In this document: piece after piece, positions 55,300 through 64,000 of the stretch
Layout: each line of letters opens with the position of its first letter
Position numbering within the stretch: position 1 is the first letter of the stretch
DNA from: Halococcus saccharolyticus DSM 5350
GTDB lineage: Archaea; Halobacteriota; Halobacteria; Halobacteriales; Halococcaceae
NCBI RefSeq assembly: GCF_000336915.1
Contig: NZ_AOMD01000018.1
Location: 1 to 64,000, forward strand
Direction of reading: 5' to 3'
Length of the DNA: 64,000 nucleotides
Made by a program: the position numbers and the translations under genes
Notes under the pieces: model-generated
What the model was told of the DNA's origin: nothing
What the model saw: only the letters and a program-made list of their open reading frames with translations
Databases searched by the model: none

Positions 55300-56892
55300 T
55301 CATTCCATGTAGCCGAGACCGCGGAGACGGTCCTCGACGTCGTCGAAGTCCGCGTCCGCTGCAGCCGCCGCGTCACGCCCGGCGGTGGCGTGTTCGGTCG
55401 TTGCCACCTCCCGCTGGGCGGTCGCCGAGTCGGCGGCAAAGATCTCGTCGAGCACGCGACCGTCGACGTCCGCGGGTACCGCCTCGCCAGCGCTGTGGAG
55501 CACCGTTGGCGCGACGTCGACGACGTTCGCATCGGTCGGCGCGCTTCCCGGCTCGACATCGGGACCGGCGGCGAGGAAGACTCCTTCGGGCCGGTGTTCG
55601 GCCGCATGGACGCCGGGATCGGTGAATACCGCATCGGCGAGCGTCCCCTTGACGTGGTACGCGTCGCGGCCCTCGACGACGAGATCCGGCGAGTCGTCGT
55701 CGGTCGGGAACACCTCGCTCCCGTCGTACACGTCAAGGACGCGCTCGTCGGTTTCGGGATCGGTAAGGTTCGAGAGTAGCGCTTCGAGCTCCGCTTTGAC
55801 GGTATCGACTTCGTTCGGGGGGACGATCCCCTCGTCGAAGCGCTCGGTGTCGTTGACGTAGACGTTGCCGTAGCCGTGGAAGAAGGCCTTCGTCCGGCCG
55901 TACTCGACGTCGTAGAGGCCGTGACCGCCAGGGATCTGTTCGGCGACCGCGTCGATGACACCGTGGGGAAGTCGATCCATGATGGTGCGCTCGTCGATCC
56001 CGATACGTTCCAGCGCGCCGAGCACCCGGTCTTTGGTCACGCCGAGCTGCGAGAGCGTGCCCCGCGCCGCGGTGTCGTCTTTCGGTGCGAGATATCCTTC
56101 GCGCGCGAGCAGGCTGTTGACGTTGACGAGCTTCGAGACCGGGCCGAACCCGTGATCGGAAACCACGAACAGCGTCGCGTCGTTGGCAGCGGCGTACTCA
56201 CGAGCCTCACCGATCACCGCATCGAGCTGGCGGTAGTGATCGAGCAGCACCGACTCGTCCCAGAGGAGGTGCTGGAGCCGATCGGGAGCCGTGTAGGTGA
56301 AAAAGAACAGCCGCCAGTCGTCGGTCTCCATCAGCAGGTGGAGTAGCTCGGTTCGGGCCGCGACGAGTCCGTCGAGATCGGCGGCGAACTCCGCGTCGGT
56401 CCCGTCGTAATCCCGCCAGCTCAATCCGATCTCGTAGTCGGGGATCCGTCGTTCGATCTCCGCAGCGAGTTCGGGCGGGTGGGTGAACCCCTCCTCACGC
56501 GAGGGCGTCATCATCCCGGTCACCATCTTCCCCTCGATCTCGCTCGCGGGGTAGGTCATCGGGGTGTTCGCGACGACCGCCGGCGAGAGGAGGTCCCACA
56601 GCGCCGGGCGATCGCAGTCCGCGCTGGTGTTGACCCGGTGGCGGTAGTCTCGACGGAGACCGTGAAACGCGTAGATTCCGTGTTTGTCCGGACCGACACC
56701 GGTGGCGATCGACGGCCACGCTAGCGCGGTGTTGGCGGGTTTCGTGCTCTCGAGTTCGCCCGCAGCACCCTCCTCGATGAGTGCCGCAACGTTCGGGAGT
56801 TCGCCCGCGTCGGCCCACGCACGGAGCCGATCCCACGGCACGCCGTCGAGGCCGAGAACGAACGCCCGTTCCGGTGGCGCTGTCCCGGTCAT
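55300..56892 (-). CDS. Alkaline-phosphatase-superfamily phosphodiesterase/pyrophosphatase-like
   Basis: The 530-residue protein is a type I phosphodiesterase / nucleotide pyrophosphatase-like enzyme. Features are VLGLDGVPWDRL (D16), a catalytic Thr region (PANTALAWPSIATG, T55), DKHGIYAFHG, FVVSDHGFGP and HGLYDVEYGRTKAFFHGYGN, in the order of NPP and phosphoglycerate mutase-like AlkP proteins. A disordered C-terminal segment (~480-520) is rich in Ala/Asp. Substrate could be a nucleotide sugar or lipid-linked glycan. It lies directly upstream of a GT4 gene. Confidence 0.78.
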   Translation of the reverse strand: MTGTAPPERAFVLGLDGVPWDRLRAWADAGELPNVAALIEEGAAGELESTKPANTALAWPSIATGVGPDKHGIYAFHGLRRDYRHRVNTSADCDRPALWDLLSPAVVANTPMTYPASEIEGKMVTGMMTPSREEGFTHPPELAAEIERRIPDYEIGLSWRDYDGTDAEFAADLDGLVAARTELLHLLMETDDWRLFFFTYTAPDRLQHLLWDESVLLDHYRQLDAVIGEAREYAAANDATLFVVSDHGFGPVSKLVNVNSLLAREGYLAPKDDTAARGTLSQLGVTKDRVLGALERIGIDERTIMDRLPHGVIDAVAEQIPGGHGLYDVEYGRTKAFFHGYGNVYVNDTERFDEGIVPPNEVDTVKAELEALLSNLTDPETDERVLDVYDGSEVFPTDDDSPDLVVEGRDAYHVKGTLADAVFTDPGVHAAEHRPEGVFLAAGPDVEPGSAPTDANVVDVAPTVLHSAGEAVPADVDGRVLDEIFAADSATAQREVATTEHATAGRDAAAAADADFDDVEDRLRGLGYME

Positions 56893-57009
56893 GGCTGATA
56901 CATACTAGTGGAGGCTCCTCGCGTGATGGCCATTACCGTTTTCATTTGCGTACGGTCGTTCTCCAGCCGATAGTCGCGAACAGCACGATGAACCGTCCGA
57001 CGATGTCGC

Positions 57010-58869
57010 TCAACCGCCCGCAGTTCTCGCGACGGTCGCGTTCGTCGCGTTCGATTGGCTACCGGCGATGAAGTAGAGATCGAACTCGCCGTTCGACTGT
57101 ACGAGATGGACGCCGGGTTGGGAGTCGAGCGTGCTGAGGTTCGCCTGGCTGTACCGGAGCCCGCGATACACCTCGCTTTCACGCTGGCGAGTCGCGTCGG
57201 TGAGTGCCAGATACCGTCCCTCTTCGGTCTGTCCAGCGATGTCGGAGATGTTGGCTTCGGGAATCCCGCGACCGTTCTCCTGAATCGGATTGTTCGTGAC
57301 GCCCTCCACCCCGTGGCTGAACCGCCACGGCCCCGACCGGAGGCCGTACATCGCGACGCCCTCCGCCTGATGGTCGAAGGCGTAGTCGTAGCCGTCCATC
57401 TGACTTTCGGTCACCTGCTGGTTCGGTTGGTAGATGTACGGTGACGGGAAGACCACGATCGCCGAGAGCGCGACCATCACCACGAGGCCGATGGCAACCG
57501 TTCCTCGCACCCACCCTTCCGGAACGAACTCCGAGAGCCCGGAGACGTACCGGTAGAGCGCGATCGAACCGAGGATCGTCGAGAACACCATGATGAGCCC
57601 GACGTTCCGGAAGAACAGCTTCGAGACACTCCCGACGAAGAAGACGAAGGAGTAGGGGATCAACACGACGAGGCCGACAGTGAAGTACTTCACCAGCGCG
57701 GCGGTGTCGGGAGTGTCCCGGAGCCGGCCGGCGAGGCTCGTGAGCATCAACAGGCCGGCAAGCGCCGCGAAGATCGCGCTGACCGAGAACAGTTTCAGGA
57801 ACACCTCGACGACGCTCGCGCCGATCGCAGTCAGTGAGTTCCCCCGGCTGGCGACCGCCGCGCCGGCGCTCGCACCGCCTGTCAGGAAGCTCAATAGCTC
57901 GCGTAACACGGCGTCGACAGAGTTCTCGTAGCGCCCTCGCCCGACCGACCAGAGCATGAACGAGCCGATGACGAACATGGTCGGTCCGTAGAGCGTTTTG
58001 TGACCCGCGATCCGGCTGTCCGGGCGGACTGATCGGTAGATGAACTGAACGCCGGAGATCGTGATGAACAGGATGATGAGATTCGCGGCTTGCTGTGGGT
58101 GATACAGCACCGACGCACCCAACACCACCGCGAACAGTGCGGTCAGCGCCGGCACGGGGTATCGACTCTCGAAGACGTCCGCCGGGCTAGTGAGATAGTT
58201 GATGAGGAAGTAGATCACCACCGGACTCAACAGCACGGCGTCGGTGATCGGGTGGGGCGTCATGTAGTTCATCCCGAGGTGGTTGATCGGCAGGAGGAGA
58301 AACGCCGCGAGCCCGCTGAGGAGCATTGCACCGCGGTGGCTGGTCATCGAACGAACGCACAGCGGGACGAACACGACAAAGGAGAGGATGTACGCAAGCA
58401 CCACCAGCAGCATCGCGCGCGGGATCGTCGTCCCGACCACGCCCTTCATGAACAACGAGGTGGTGTGGATCCCCGGATAGAACAGCCCGAACGCGCTCAG
58501 CACGCCGCCGAAGAGGTCTCTCGTCCAGCCGAGGTGTGTCATCGCGTCGCCGGTGCCGTAGAAGAAGTAGTTCCGGATGATCGGCAGTCCGGCGAGTGCG
58601 AGCACCGCACCACCGCCGAGCGCGAGCCCGCCGAGGCTGAGATACCCCTCGGGCGCGTACAGCGTGACGGCGATCGCGATCGTGATCGCGACCGCGAAGC
58701 CGAGCCAGAACCCGATCGGGGTGGCAGTGGTGTAAATCGAAATCTCGTACCCCTCGGCCGGTGCGCCGTAGGCGTACAACACGGCACCGGCGAGCGCGAG
58801 ATAACCGACTACGAGGGCGATCTTCTGCCCCCGGTAGGCCGGCGTGTCGGACGTGGTAAGCGTGCTCAT
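57010..58869 (-). CDS. Large multi-spanning membrane protein (glycan polymerase/transferase-like)
   Basis: ATG 58869 (MSTLTTSDTPAYRG) gives 619 residues; the open frame to 60132 beyond this start runs antisense to the sulfatase-like gene and is not used. There are ~14 hydrophobic segments (~20-500), then an extracytoplasmic C-terminal domain (~500-619) with N-x-S/T sites. No DxD or known GT-C motif was identified with certainty, although NYFFYGTGDAMTHLGWTRD (~110-128) resembles the acidic first loop of GT-C enzymes. Its cluster position suggests glycan polymerase, ligase or flippase. Confidence 0.65.
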   Translation of the reverse strand: MSTLTTSDTPAYRGQKIALVVGYLALAGAVLYAYGAPAEGYEISIYTTATPIGFWLGFAVAITIAIAVTLYAPEGYLSLGGLALGGGAVLALAGLPIIRNYFFYGTGDAMTHLGWTRDLFGGVLSAFGLFYPGIHTTSLFMKGVVGTTIPRAMLLVVLAYILSFVVFVPLCVRSMTSHRGAMLLSGLAAFLLLPINHLGMNYMTPHPITDAVLLSPVVIYFLINYLTSPADVFESRYPVPALTALFAVVLGASVLYHPQQAANLIILFITISGVQFIYRSVRPDSRIAGHKTLYGPTMFVIGSFMLWSVGRGRYENSVDAVLRELLSFLTGGASAGAAVASRGNSLTAIGASVVEVFLKLFSVSAIFAALAGLLMLTSLAGRLRDTPDTAALVKYFTVGLVVLIPYSFVFFVGSVSKLFFRNVGLIMVFSTILGSIALYRYVSGLSEFVPEGWVRGTVAIGLVVMVALSAIVVFPSPYIYQPNQQVTESQMDGYDYAFDHQAEGVAMYGLRSGPWRFSHGVEGVTNNPIQENGRGIPEANISDIAGQTEEGRYLALTDATRQRESEVYRGLRYSQANLSTLDSQPGVHLVQSNGEFDLYFIAGSQSNATNATVARTAGG

Positions 58870-59067
58870 CTGTAGGAGGGCCGCTCGACGCGGGCAGTTG
58901 GTGCTTTCTCTACCGTCCGCACTCCCTTTATTCCCATCGACTTCAGCCCGCGCGCGGTCGATCGACTGACTGGATCGGTATACTGGTCGAATCGGACCAC
59001 TTAGCTGGGTCGTGGCGAACGACCGGATCGTGACGACTAAACCGGGTTGGCGGATACCCTCTCTATC

Positions 59068-60477
59068 ATGGACCGCCCGAACATCGTCTGGATAACGCTC
59101 GAGAGCACACGAATGGATCACACCTCGCTCGACGGCTACTCGCGCGATACCACCCCGAATCTCGCACGAATCGCCGGGATGGGCGACGGTCGTGCGTTCG
59201 ACGACTGCCACACCCACGGCGTCTGGACGCTCGCATCGAGCGCGTCGATCCTCACTGGTACCGTCCCCTCCCACCACGGCGCAGGGATGGAAAACGACGT
59301 GATCCCCGAGGAGCTCGACACGATCCCCGAACGTCTCACCGAGCAGGGGTATCACACCGCGTGTCTCTCGCCGAACTCCCACCTGAGCTCGGCGACCGAT
59401 CTCGACCGTGGGTTCGAGGAGTTCACGTGGTTGAGCGCGGACACGCTGTTGGAGGCTGCCGGCCCTCGTATCCTCGCGAAGTACCTGCTCAACTGCCGGC
59501 GACACGGTCCCGGCCTCACGACGGACACGCGGCGTCACGGCACGGGATTTCTGATGAACGAGATCGCAAAGCGCCGGCTCGACGACTACGCCGGGAACGA
59601 CGAGCCGTTCTTCCTCTATGCGCACTACGGCGATCCGCATCACCCCTATCACCCGCCACAGCGCTACCTCGATCGGTACGCCGAGGACTTCGAAATGGAC
59701 ACCGACCGCGCGAGAAAGCTCGGGCTCTACCACCACGACAACCTCCACCAGCTCATTGCGGACGGCTGTCCGTTTGCGGCCGACGAGTGGGACGCGCTCC
59801 GCGCGCTCTACGACGCCGAGATCGCCCACACCGACGACCTCGTCGGCGATCTGTTCGACTACGCGAACCGCCTCGATCTCGACGACACGGTGTTCGTAAT
59901 CACTGCTGACCACGGCGAGCTGTTCGGCGAGCACGGGATGCTCGCCCATCTCGTCGTCACCGACGACGCCGTCTCGCACGTGCCACTCGTGGTCCACGGG
60001 GGCGACGCGATCACCGACCACGACGGTGAGACCGTCCAGCACGCGGACGTGATGCGAACGCTGCTCGAACGTGCCGGCGCGCGGACCGAGGGTCTCCACG
60101 GGATCGACCTCGACGAAGAGACTCGCGAGCACAGCCTGACACAGCGTGGCGCGAAGCGCGCTCTCAAGAACCTCGATCGGTTTGCGGAGCTGAATCCCGA
60201 CTTCGATCCGTCACCGTACCACACCGCGACGCTCAGCGCGCTCCGCACCAGCGAGTTCAAATACCAGCGCAGCGACGACCGCGCCGAGCTGTTCGCCCTC
60301 CCCGACGAGACCACCGACGTTGCTGACGACCATCCCGACATCGAGGAGCGCCTTGACGAGACGCTTGACGATGTACTCGACACTGACGGCCAGCCGGCTT
60401 ACACCGAGAGCCGAGAGGGAGAGTTCAGCGACGCGATGAAACAGCAGCTTTCCGATCTCGGTTACCTCGTGGATTGA
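59068..60477 (+). CDS. AlkP-superfamily enzyme with phosphotransferase-like (Glu/Thr/Asp/His) active site
   Basis: ATG 59068 (MDRPNIVWITLEST) gives 469 residues. General order is that of sulfatases (NIVWITLES, HTHGVWTLASSASILTG, VITADHGELFGEHG), but the position of the formylglycine Cys/Ser is Thr54 and the first metal ligand is Glu12 where sulfatases have DD. D281 and H282 complete the set. Glu/Thr/Asp/His is the set used by LtaS and phosphoethanolamine or phosphoglycerol transferases. I therefore consider phosphotransfer to a glycan or lipid more likely than sulfate hydrolysis. No TM segment is visible. Confidence 0.75.
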   Translation: MDRPNIVWITLESTRMDHTSLDGYSRDTTPNLARIAGMGDGRAFDDCHTHGVWTLASSASILTGTVPSHHGAGMENDVIPEELDTIPERLTEQGYHTACLSPNSHLSSATDLDRGFEEFTWLSADTLLEAAGPRILAKYLLNCRRHGPGLTTDTRRHGTGFLMNEIAKRRLDDYAGNDEPFFLYAHYGDPHHPYHPPQRYLDRYAEDFEMDTDRARKLGLYHHDNLHQLIADGCPFAADEWDALRALYDAEIAHTDDLVGDLFDYANRLDLDDTVFVITADHGELFGEHGMLAHLVVTDDAVSHVPLVVHGGDAITDHDGETVQHADVMRTLLERAGARTEGLHGIDLDEETREHSLTQRGAKRALKNLDRFAELNPDFDPSPYHTATLSALRTSEFKYQRSDDRAELFALPDETTDVADDHPDIEERLDETLDDVLDTDGQPAYTESREGEFSDAMKQQLSDLGYLVD

Positions 60478-60535
60478 ACGGTCCGATGCTGTGACGAAGA
60501 GGGAGCAGCGGAACTCCGACACCCCACGCCGTCGG

Positions 60536-61729
60536 TCAGTCCAAGCGAGTTTGGCTCCGACGGCGCACCATCGCAGCCATCGCATAGCACATCCACGCCT
60601 GACTCCACCGCATGTACGGCGTCGTGTCGTCGAGGAAGCGTCCCTGCTGGCGATAGAAGTACCCTTCTTCGTCGAAGAGATTTTCAATCGTCCAGTCGAG
60701 CACCTTCTCGGCCATCGCGAGGCTTGTTTCGCCGCCGTCACGGACGAAGGTCAGGATCGACTGAGCGGCGGCGTGAGCGTCGCGCGGATAGGACTGATCG
60801 TGTTCGAACTTCGGTGCGCCGTCGGGCTCGAAGAGATGCTCCCGGTAGAACGCGAGCCCGCGTTCGTAGGCGGTTTCGGTGCCCGAGACATCGCCGCCCG
60901 CGTCGAGGTACTCCCGGAGCGATTCGAGCACGAACCCAGTGTGGAAGTTGTCGTGGCTGATCGGCGAGCCGTCGGCCGGCATCGAGTAGTGCCACGCGCC
61001 GCTTTCCTCCTGGGCCGACAGCACGAACGCGACGAGTTCGTCGGCGCGGCTCATCAGGTCGTCACTATCCGTTTGGGCCGCGACCAGCGCGAACAGTCGC
61101 GCGGCGAGCGCGTTGACGTTGATGACCACGAACTCGTCGTCGGTGGTGTAGGTGTAGGCTTCGTGGCCGTCGATCGTCCGGGTGTTGATCTCGGTCCGGA
61201 TGAACTCGCAGGCCTCTTCGGCGACCGCGAGCGAGTGTTCGTCGCCGGTGAGTCGGTGGTGACGCACGAACGCCTGGGCGGCGAAAACCGTGACGACCAC
61301 CGAGGGGTGATATGCCGGCAGGAAGAACTTCCGCGCGTTCTGCCAGTCGAAGTTGTACCCCCAGCACGCGGTCTCGTACACTGGAGATCGATACTCGTCG
61401 AGCCAGTCGAGCAGCTGCTCGGCCCGATCGAGATGATCGTCCTCCCCGGTCGCTTCGTGGAGTTCGAGATGTGCGAGCGCGAACAGCGCGATCCCCTTCG
61501 GGTTGCGTTCCTCGGGGATCGAGAGGTGTCGGTGAAGCGTCGCCGGGAACGAATTCACCGCGTGCATCCACACGAGTCGGGTGAACCAGTGCTTCCCGAA
61601 CGGTCCCGCGTAGGGGCTGTTCAGTCCGTCGTAGGGGTCCCAGCCGGCGTACTCGCGCTCGCGCGCCCAGTCGAGCGCGGTCGTACAGACGTCATACGGT
61701 GCCGGATGGTCTGACTCGTCGCCGATCAT
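60536..61729 (-). CDS. Alpha/alpha-toroid protein (six-hairpin glycosidase-like)
   Basis: The 397-residue all-helical protein has regular paired helices with aromatic and acidic loop residues: TRLVWMHAVNSFP, ALFALAHLELHEATGE, CWGYNFDWQN, DNFHTGFVLESLREYLDAGG and SQAWMCYAMAAMVRR. This is the pattern of alpha/alpha-barrel lyases or hydrolases. It is the last gene in an operon with the DUF354 and UDP-sugar dehydrogenase genes (stop and start overlap ATGA), consistent with polysaccharide processing or recycling. Confidence 0.7.
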   Translation of the reverse strand: MIGDESDHPAPYDVCTTALDWAREREYAGWDPYDGLNSPYAGPFGKHWFTRLVWMHAVNSFPATLHRHLSIPEERNPKGIALFALAHLELHEATGEDDHLDRAEQLLDWLDEYRSPVYETACWGYNFDWQNARKFFLPAYHPSVVVTVFAAQAFVRHHRLTGDEHSLAVAEEACEFIRTEINTRTIDGHEAYTYTTDDEFVVINVNALAARLFALVAAQTDSDDLMSRADELVAFVLSAQEESGAWHYSMPADGSPISHDNFHTGFVLESLREYLDAGGDVSGTETAYERGLAFYREHLFEPDGAPKFEHDQSYPRDAHAAAQSILTFVRDGGETSLAMAEKVLDWTIENLFDEEGYFYRQQGRFLDDTTPYMRWSQAWMCYAMAAMVRRRSQTRLD

Positions 61730-62820
61730 TGTTGGACGGTCCGGATCAACTCGTTCGTCAGTTCGACCACTTCATCTCTCACTGTGCGTGCACGTTCGCG
61801 ATCCGGTTCGACATCGGCCGGATCGAGCGTCGCAATGTGCTCGATGATGGCTGGGGCGTCCCGTGAGTGGAAGATCCGGCCGTCGGCCACGAGTTCCTGA
61901 TCGACCGAGAGCAGCGTGTTCGGGAAGAAGGAGACGGCGGGTTTCTCCATACACGCCGCCTCGCGGGACATCGTTCCCGACCCGGTGAGCACACACCGTG
62001 CGTGCCACGCGAGCTGGAGCCCGTTCATCGCGCCGTTCGGCACGTACACCGCGTCGTCGTCGTACTCGCGGGCGTAGCTCTCGTCGCCACGTCCGCGCGG
62101 GAGATAGACCACGCCGATGTCGCGTTCGGTCGCCTCGGCGAGGAGGTCGGGCACGATCGAGTCGGCGTCGACGTACGCCGCGGTCAGCGCCTCCGGTCGC
62201 ACCACGATGTACTCGCCGCTCGCGAACGGCAGCTGGTCGGGGAAGGTGGGATCGGGATCGAATCCAGCGACGTAGACGTCCTCCTTGTATCCGTCGTAGG
62301 TATGGATCGAGTCCGGATCCGCACCCCATCGGGTCAGCTCCTCGGCCGCGAACGCGCGCGGCACCACGTTGTGTGTCGCAGCGGCCTCGAAGCGGTTGTA
62401 GAGCTCCTCGATCCACAGCCCGTCGACGTGGGCGGTGATGTCGTTGTCGGTGAAGTGGATCGAAGGGGTGCCTCGTGCCCGCGAGGCGAGCACGCACATC
62501 GCGTTGCGCGCCGACAGCGAGACGTCACACTCGGGCGCGCTCACCGCGAGCTGGGCCGTCCGAAACGGAATGCCGAACTTCCGAACGAACGCATTGTCGA
62601 AGTCTCGACCCACGACGCGGTGCTCGAAGCCGACCTCGCGGGCGAGCGAGACGGTTTCGGTCTTCTCTCGGACGGTTGTCGTCACCGAGACGTTCTCCAA
62701 CCCGCCGACGAGTCCATCGAAGAAGAACGGATGGGACGGACTGACGAGATCGATCCACACCCGTGCCGGAGTCGGTCGGACGGTGGTTTCGGCACTCGCG
62801 TGGCGACTCCCACCGCTCAT
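61726..62820 (-). CDS. DUF354 family protein (GT-B/2-epimerase-like fold)
   Basis: ATG 62820 (MSGGSRHASAET) gives 364 residues. Sequence ARVWIDLVSPSHPFFFDGL, HFTDNDITAHVDGLWIEEL, GLQLAWHARCVLTGSGTMSREAA and AVSFFP match DUF354, a family resembling UDP-GlcNAc 2-epimerase or GT-B proteins. It overlaps the neighbouring genes on both sides by ATGA, indicating tight coupling with the UDP-sugar dehydrogenase. Confidence 0.85.
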   Translation of the reverse strand: MSGGSRHASAETTVRPTPARVWIDLVSPSHPFFFDGLVGGLENVSVTTTVREKTETVSLAREVGFEHRVVGRDFDNAFVRKFGIPFRTAQLAVSAPECDVSLSARNAMCVLASRARGTPSIHFTDNDITAHVDGLWIEELYNRFEAAATHNVVPRAFAAEELTRWGADPDSIHTYDGYKEDVYVAGFDPDPTFPDQLPFASGEYIVVRPEALTAAYVDADSIVPDLLAEATERDIGVVYLPRGRGDESYAREYDDDAVYVPNGAMNGLQLAWHARCVLTGSGTMSREAACMEKPAVSFFPNTLLSVDQELVADGRIFHSRDAPAIIEHIATLDPADVEPDRERARTVRDEVVELTNELIRTVQQ

Positions 62821-64000
62821 AGTTCGACGACGGTGACGCCGGCCGCTTCCCACGCGGCGACGTCGAGGATTCCTTTCGCGTCGATCACGGTGTCCCCGTC
62901 GAGCTGTGCCGCGACCTCGGTCGGGTCGAGGACGGCGTACTCGTCGTGGTCGGTGGCGATCACGGCCGCATCGGCCCCCGACAGCGCATCCGGTAACGAC
63001 TCCAGCGCGAGATGGCTGTCGGTGACGTGGGGATCGTGGAGCCGGACATCGATCTCCGTGTCCGTGTCGCTTCCGCCCACACCTGCGCCCTCCGCACCCG
63101 GTGCGTGCGTCGCTCGCACGCGCTGCTGGAGGGTCTCCGCCAGCCGAAGGCCCGGACTCTCGCGGGCGTCGGCGACGTTGCCTTTGTACGCCACACCCAA
63201 AATCGCCACGCTCGTGTCCGTGATCGAGCCGAGTTCGGTTTCGAGCAGATCCGTGACGTACGCCGCCATCCCGTCGTTGATCGCACGGGCCCGCTCGATC
63301 AGGTCGAGCCGATCCGAGCCCTGCCCGAGGAAGAGCGGATCGATCGGGATACAGTGACCGCCGACGCCCGGTCCCGGCTGGTGGAGGTCGACTCGCGGGT
63401 GGTGGTTCGCCAGCGCGATCGCCTCGCGCGAATCGAGGTCGTAATCGGCGGCGATCATCGCCACCTCGTTCGCCAGCGCGATGTTCACGTCCCGATAGGT
63501 GTTCTGGAGGAGTTTGACGAACTCCGCGAGCGTGGGGTCGGACATCGTCCGGAGCTCGCCCTCGACGAACGACCCGTACAGCGCCACGGCCGCCTCGACC
63601 GACGCCGCATCGACGCCGCCGATCGCCCGATCGTTGTCGTGGAGCTCCGCGATCACGTTGCCCGGAAGCACCGTCTCGGGCGAGTACGCGAGCGAGAACT
63701 CCCCGACATCGAGCCCGGAGCGCTCGAGCACCGGACCGAGCACCTCGACGGTCGTTCCCGGCGGGACGGTGGATTCGAGGATCACGGTGTCGTCCGGCCG
63801 GAGCTCGGCCGCGACCGCCTCGCCAGCCGCCTCGACGTACGAGAGCTCCGCCCGTCCGTCCTCCAGCGGCGTCGGCACGCAGATCAGGTGATAGTCCGCG
63901 GGCACGACCTCGCGGGTCACCGATAGCGACCCGTCGAGCGCGCTCGCGATGACGTCATCGAGACCTGGCTCGTCGACGTGGAGTTCGCCGCGTTCGATCG
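62817..64000 (-). CDS. UDP-N-acetyl-D-mannosamine-type dehydrogenase (5' end outside window)
   Basis: The frame stays open to the right edge (through IERGELHVDEPGLDD), so the N-terminal NAD-binding region is missing. Present are the central motif VILESTVPPGTTVEV, YSPETVLPGN, FVKLLQNTYRDVNIALANE, the catalytic Cys in PGPGVGGHCIPIDP, and the C-terminal UDP-binding domain with GVAYKGNVADARESPG. This pattern is that of UDP-ManNAc (WecC-like) dehydrogenases that make UDP-ManNAcA. Heading this operon, it supplies an acidic sugar to the cluster. Confidence 0.9.
   Translation of the reverse strand, partial: IERGELHVDEPGLDDVIASALDGSLSVTREVVPADYHLICVPTPLEDGRAELSYVEAAGEAVAAELRPDDTVILESTVPPGTTVEVLGPVLERSGLDVGEFSLAYSPETVLPGNVIAELHDNDRAIGGVDAASVEAAVALYGSFVEGELRTMSDPTLAEFVKLLQNTYRDVNIALANEVAMIAADYDLDSREAIALANHHPRVDLHQPGPGVGGHCIPIDPLFLGQGSDRLDLIERARAINDGMAAYVTDLLETELGSITDTSVAILGVAYKGNVADARESPGLRLAETLQQRVRATHAPGAEGAGVGGSDTDTEIDVRLHDPHVTDSHLALESLPDALSGADAAVIATDHDEYAVLDPTEVAAQLDGDTVIDAKGILDVAAWEAAGVTVVEL

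Noticed and set aside
58870-60132. Extension of the large membrane protein frame upstream of ATG 58869
   Set aside because: It is antisense to the AlkP-superfamily gene and has an Arg/Val/Glu composition typical of shadow frames. The hydrophobic protein clearly begins at 58869.

Overview
The window is 64 kb of a GC-rich haloarchaeal chromosome. The predicted proteins are very acidic. Archaeal-type features include Tat-dependent lipoproteins, a PGF-CTERM surface-protein tail, a Bat/HTH_10 regulator, coenzyme F420 biosynthesis and use, and a methanopterin-type C1 reductase. The gene complement and codon use suggest Halobacteria; I cannot name the genus from sequence alone. Both ends cut through genes: a surface protein at the left and a UDP-sugar dehydrogenase at the right. 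I saw no rRNA, tRNA, CRISPR array or intact insertion sequence.

Left part (1-17.8 kb): the tail of a surface protein, an RNase H-like exonuclease, an acyl-CoA carboxylase beta subunit, a membrane-anchored LolA-like protein, and a MacB-type ABC ATPase/permease pair. A gluconeogenic operon (class I FBP aldolase, fructose-1,6-bisphosphatase, small membrane protein) follows. Next is a phenylacetyl-CoA epoxygenase operon (paaABCD plus a separate zinc-ribbon gene) with a divergent HTH_10 regulator, then an AT-rich island, an E1 alpha/beta 2-oxoacid dehydrogenase pair and a metallo-beta-lactamase-fold protein.

Middle part (17.8-34.4 kb): an Nramp-like transporter without the canonical metal motifs, followed by a catabolic-looking group. 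That group holds a ThDP enzyme, an SDR epimerase, an HD hydrolase, a duplicated EthD protein, a creatinase-like M24 protein, an F420-type LLM oxidoreductase and an IclR regulator. After it come a sodium-symporter (NSS), a methylmalonyl-CoA epimerase-like VOC protein and a Liv-type ABC uptake operon whose two permeases are fused in one polypeptide.

Region 34.5-47.6 kb: small hotdog-fold enzymes, a Nudix/eIF2B-like fusion, a phosphodiesterase and the cofE-mer F420/C1 pair. A two-unit regulon follows, in which three copies of a 16-bp palindrome sit before a DUF2178-XRE operon and before an ABC-2-like exporter. The stretch ends with a coiled-coil protein and two cell-surface proteins, one of which joins a ferritin-like domain to a lamin-tail-like domain.

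Right part (47.6-64 kb): a surface-glycan or exopolysaccharide cluster. It has five glycosyltransferases, a methyltransferase fused to an alpha/alpha-toroid domain and two alkaline-phosphatase-superfamily enzymes (one with a phosphotransferase-like active site). It also has a large membrane protein, an alpha/alpha-toroid protein, a DUF354 protein and a UDP-ManNAc-type dehydrogenase. Coding strands alternate, so this is a patchwork of short units and not one operon.

Three dispersed copies of a palindrome-rich intergenic repeat lie near 3.5, 9.1 and 25.1 kb.
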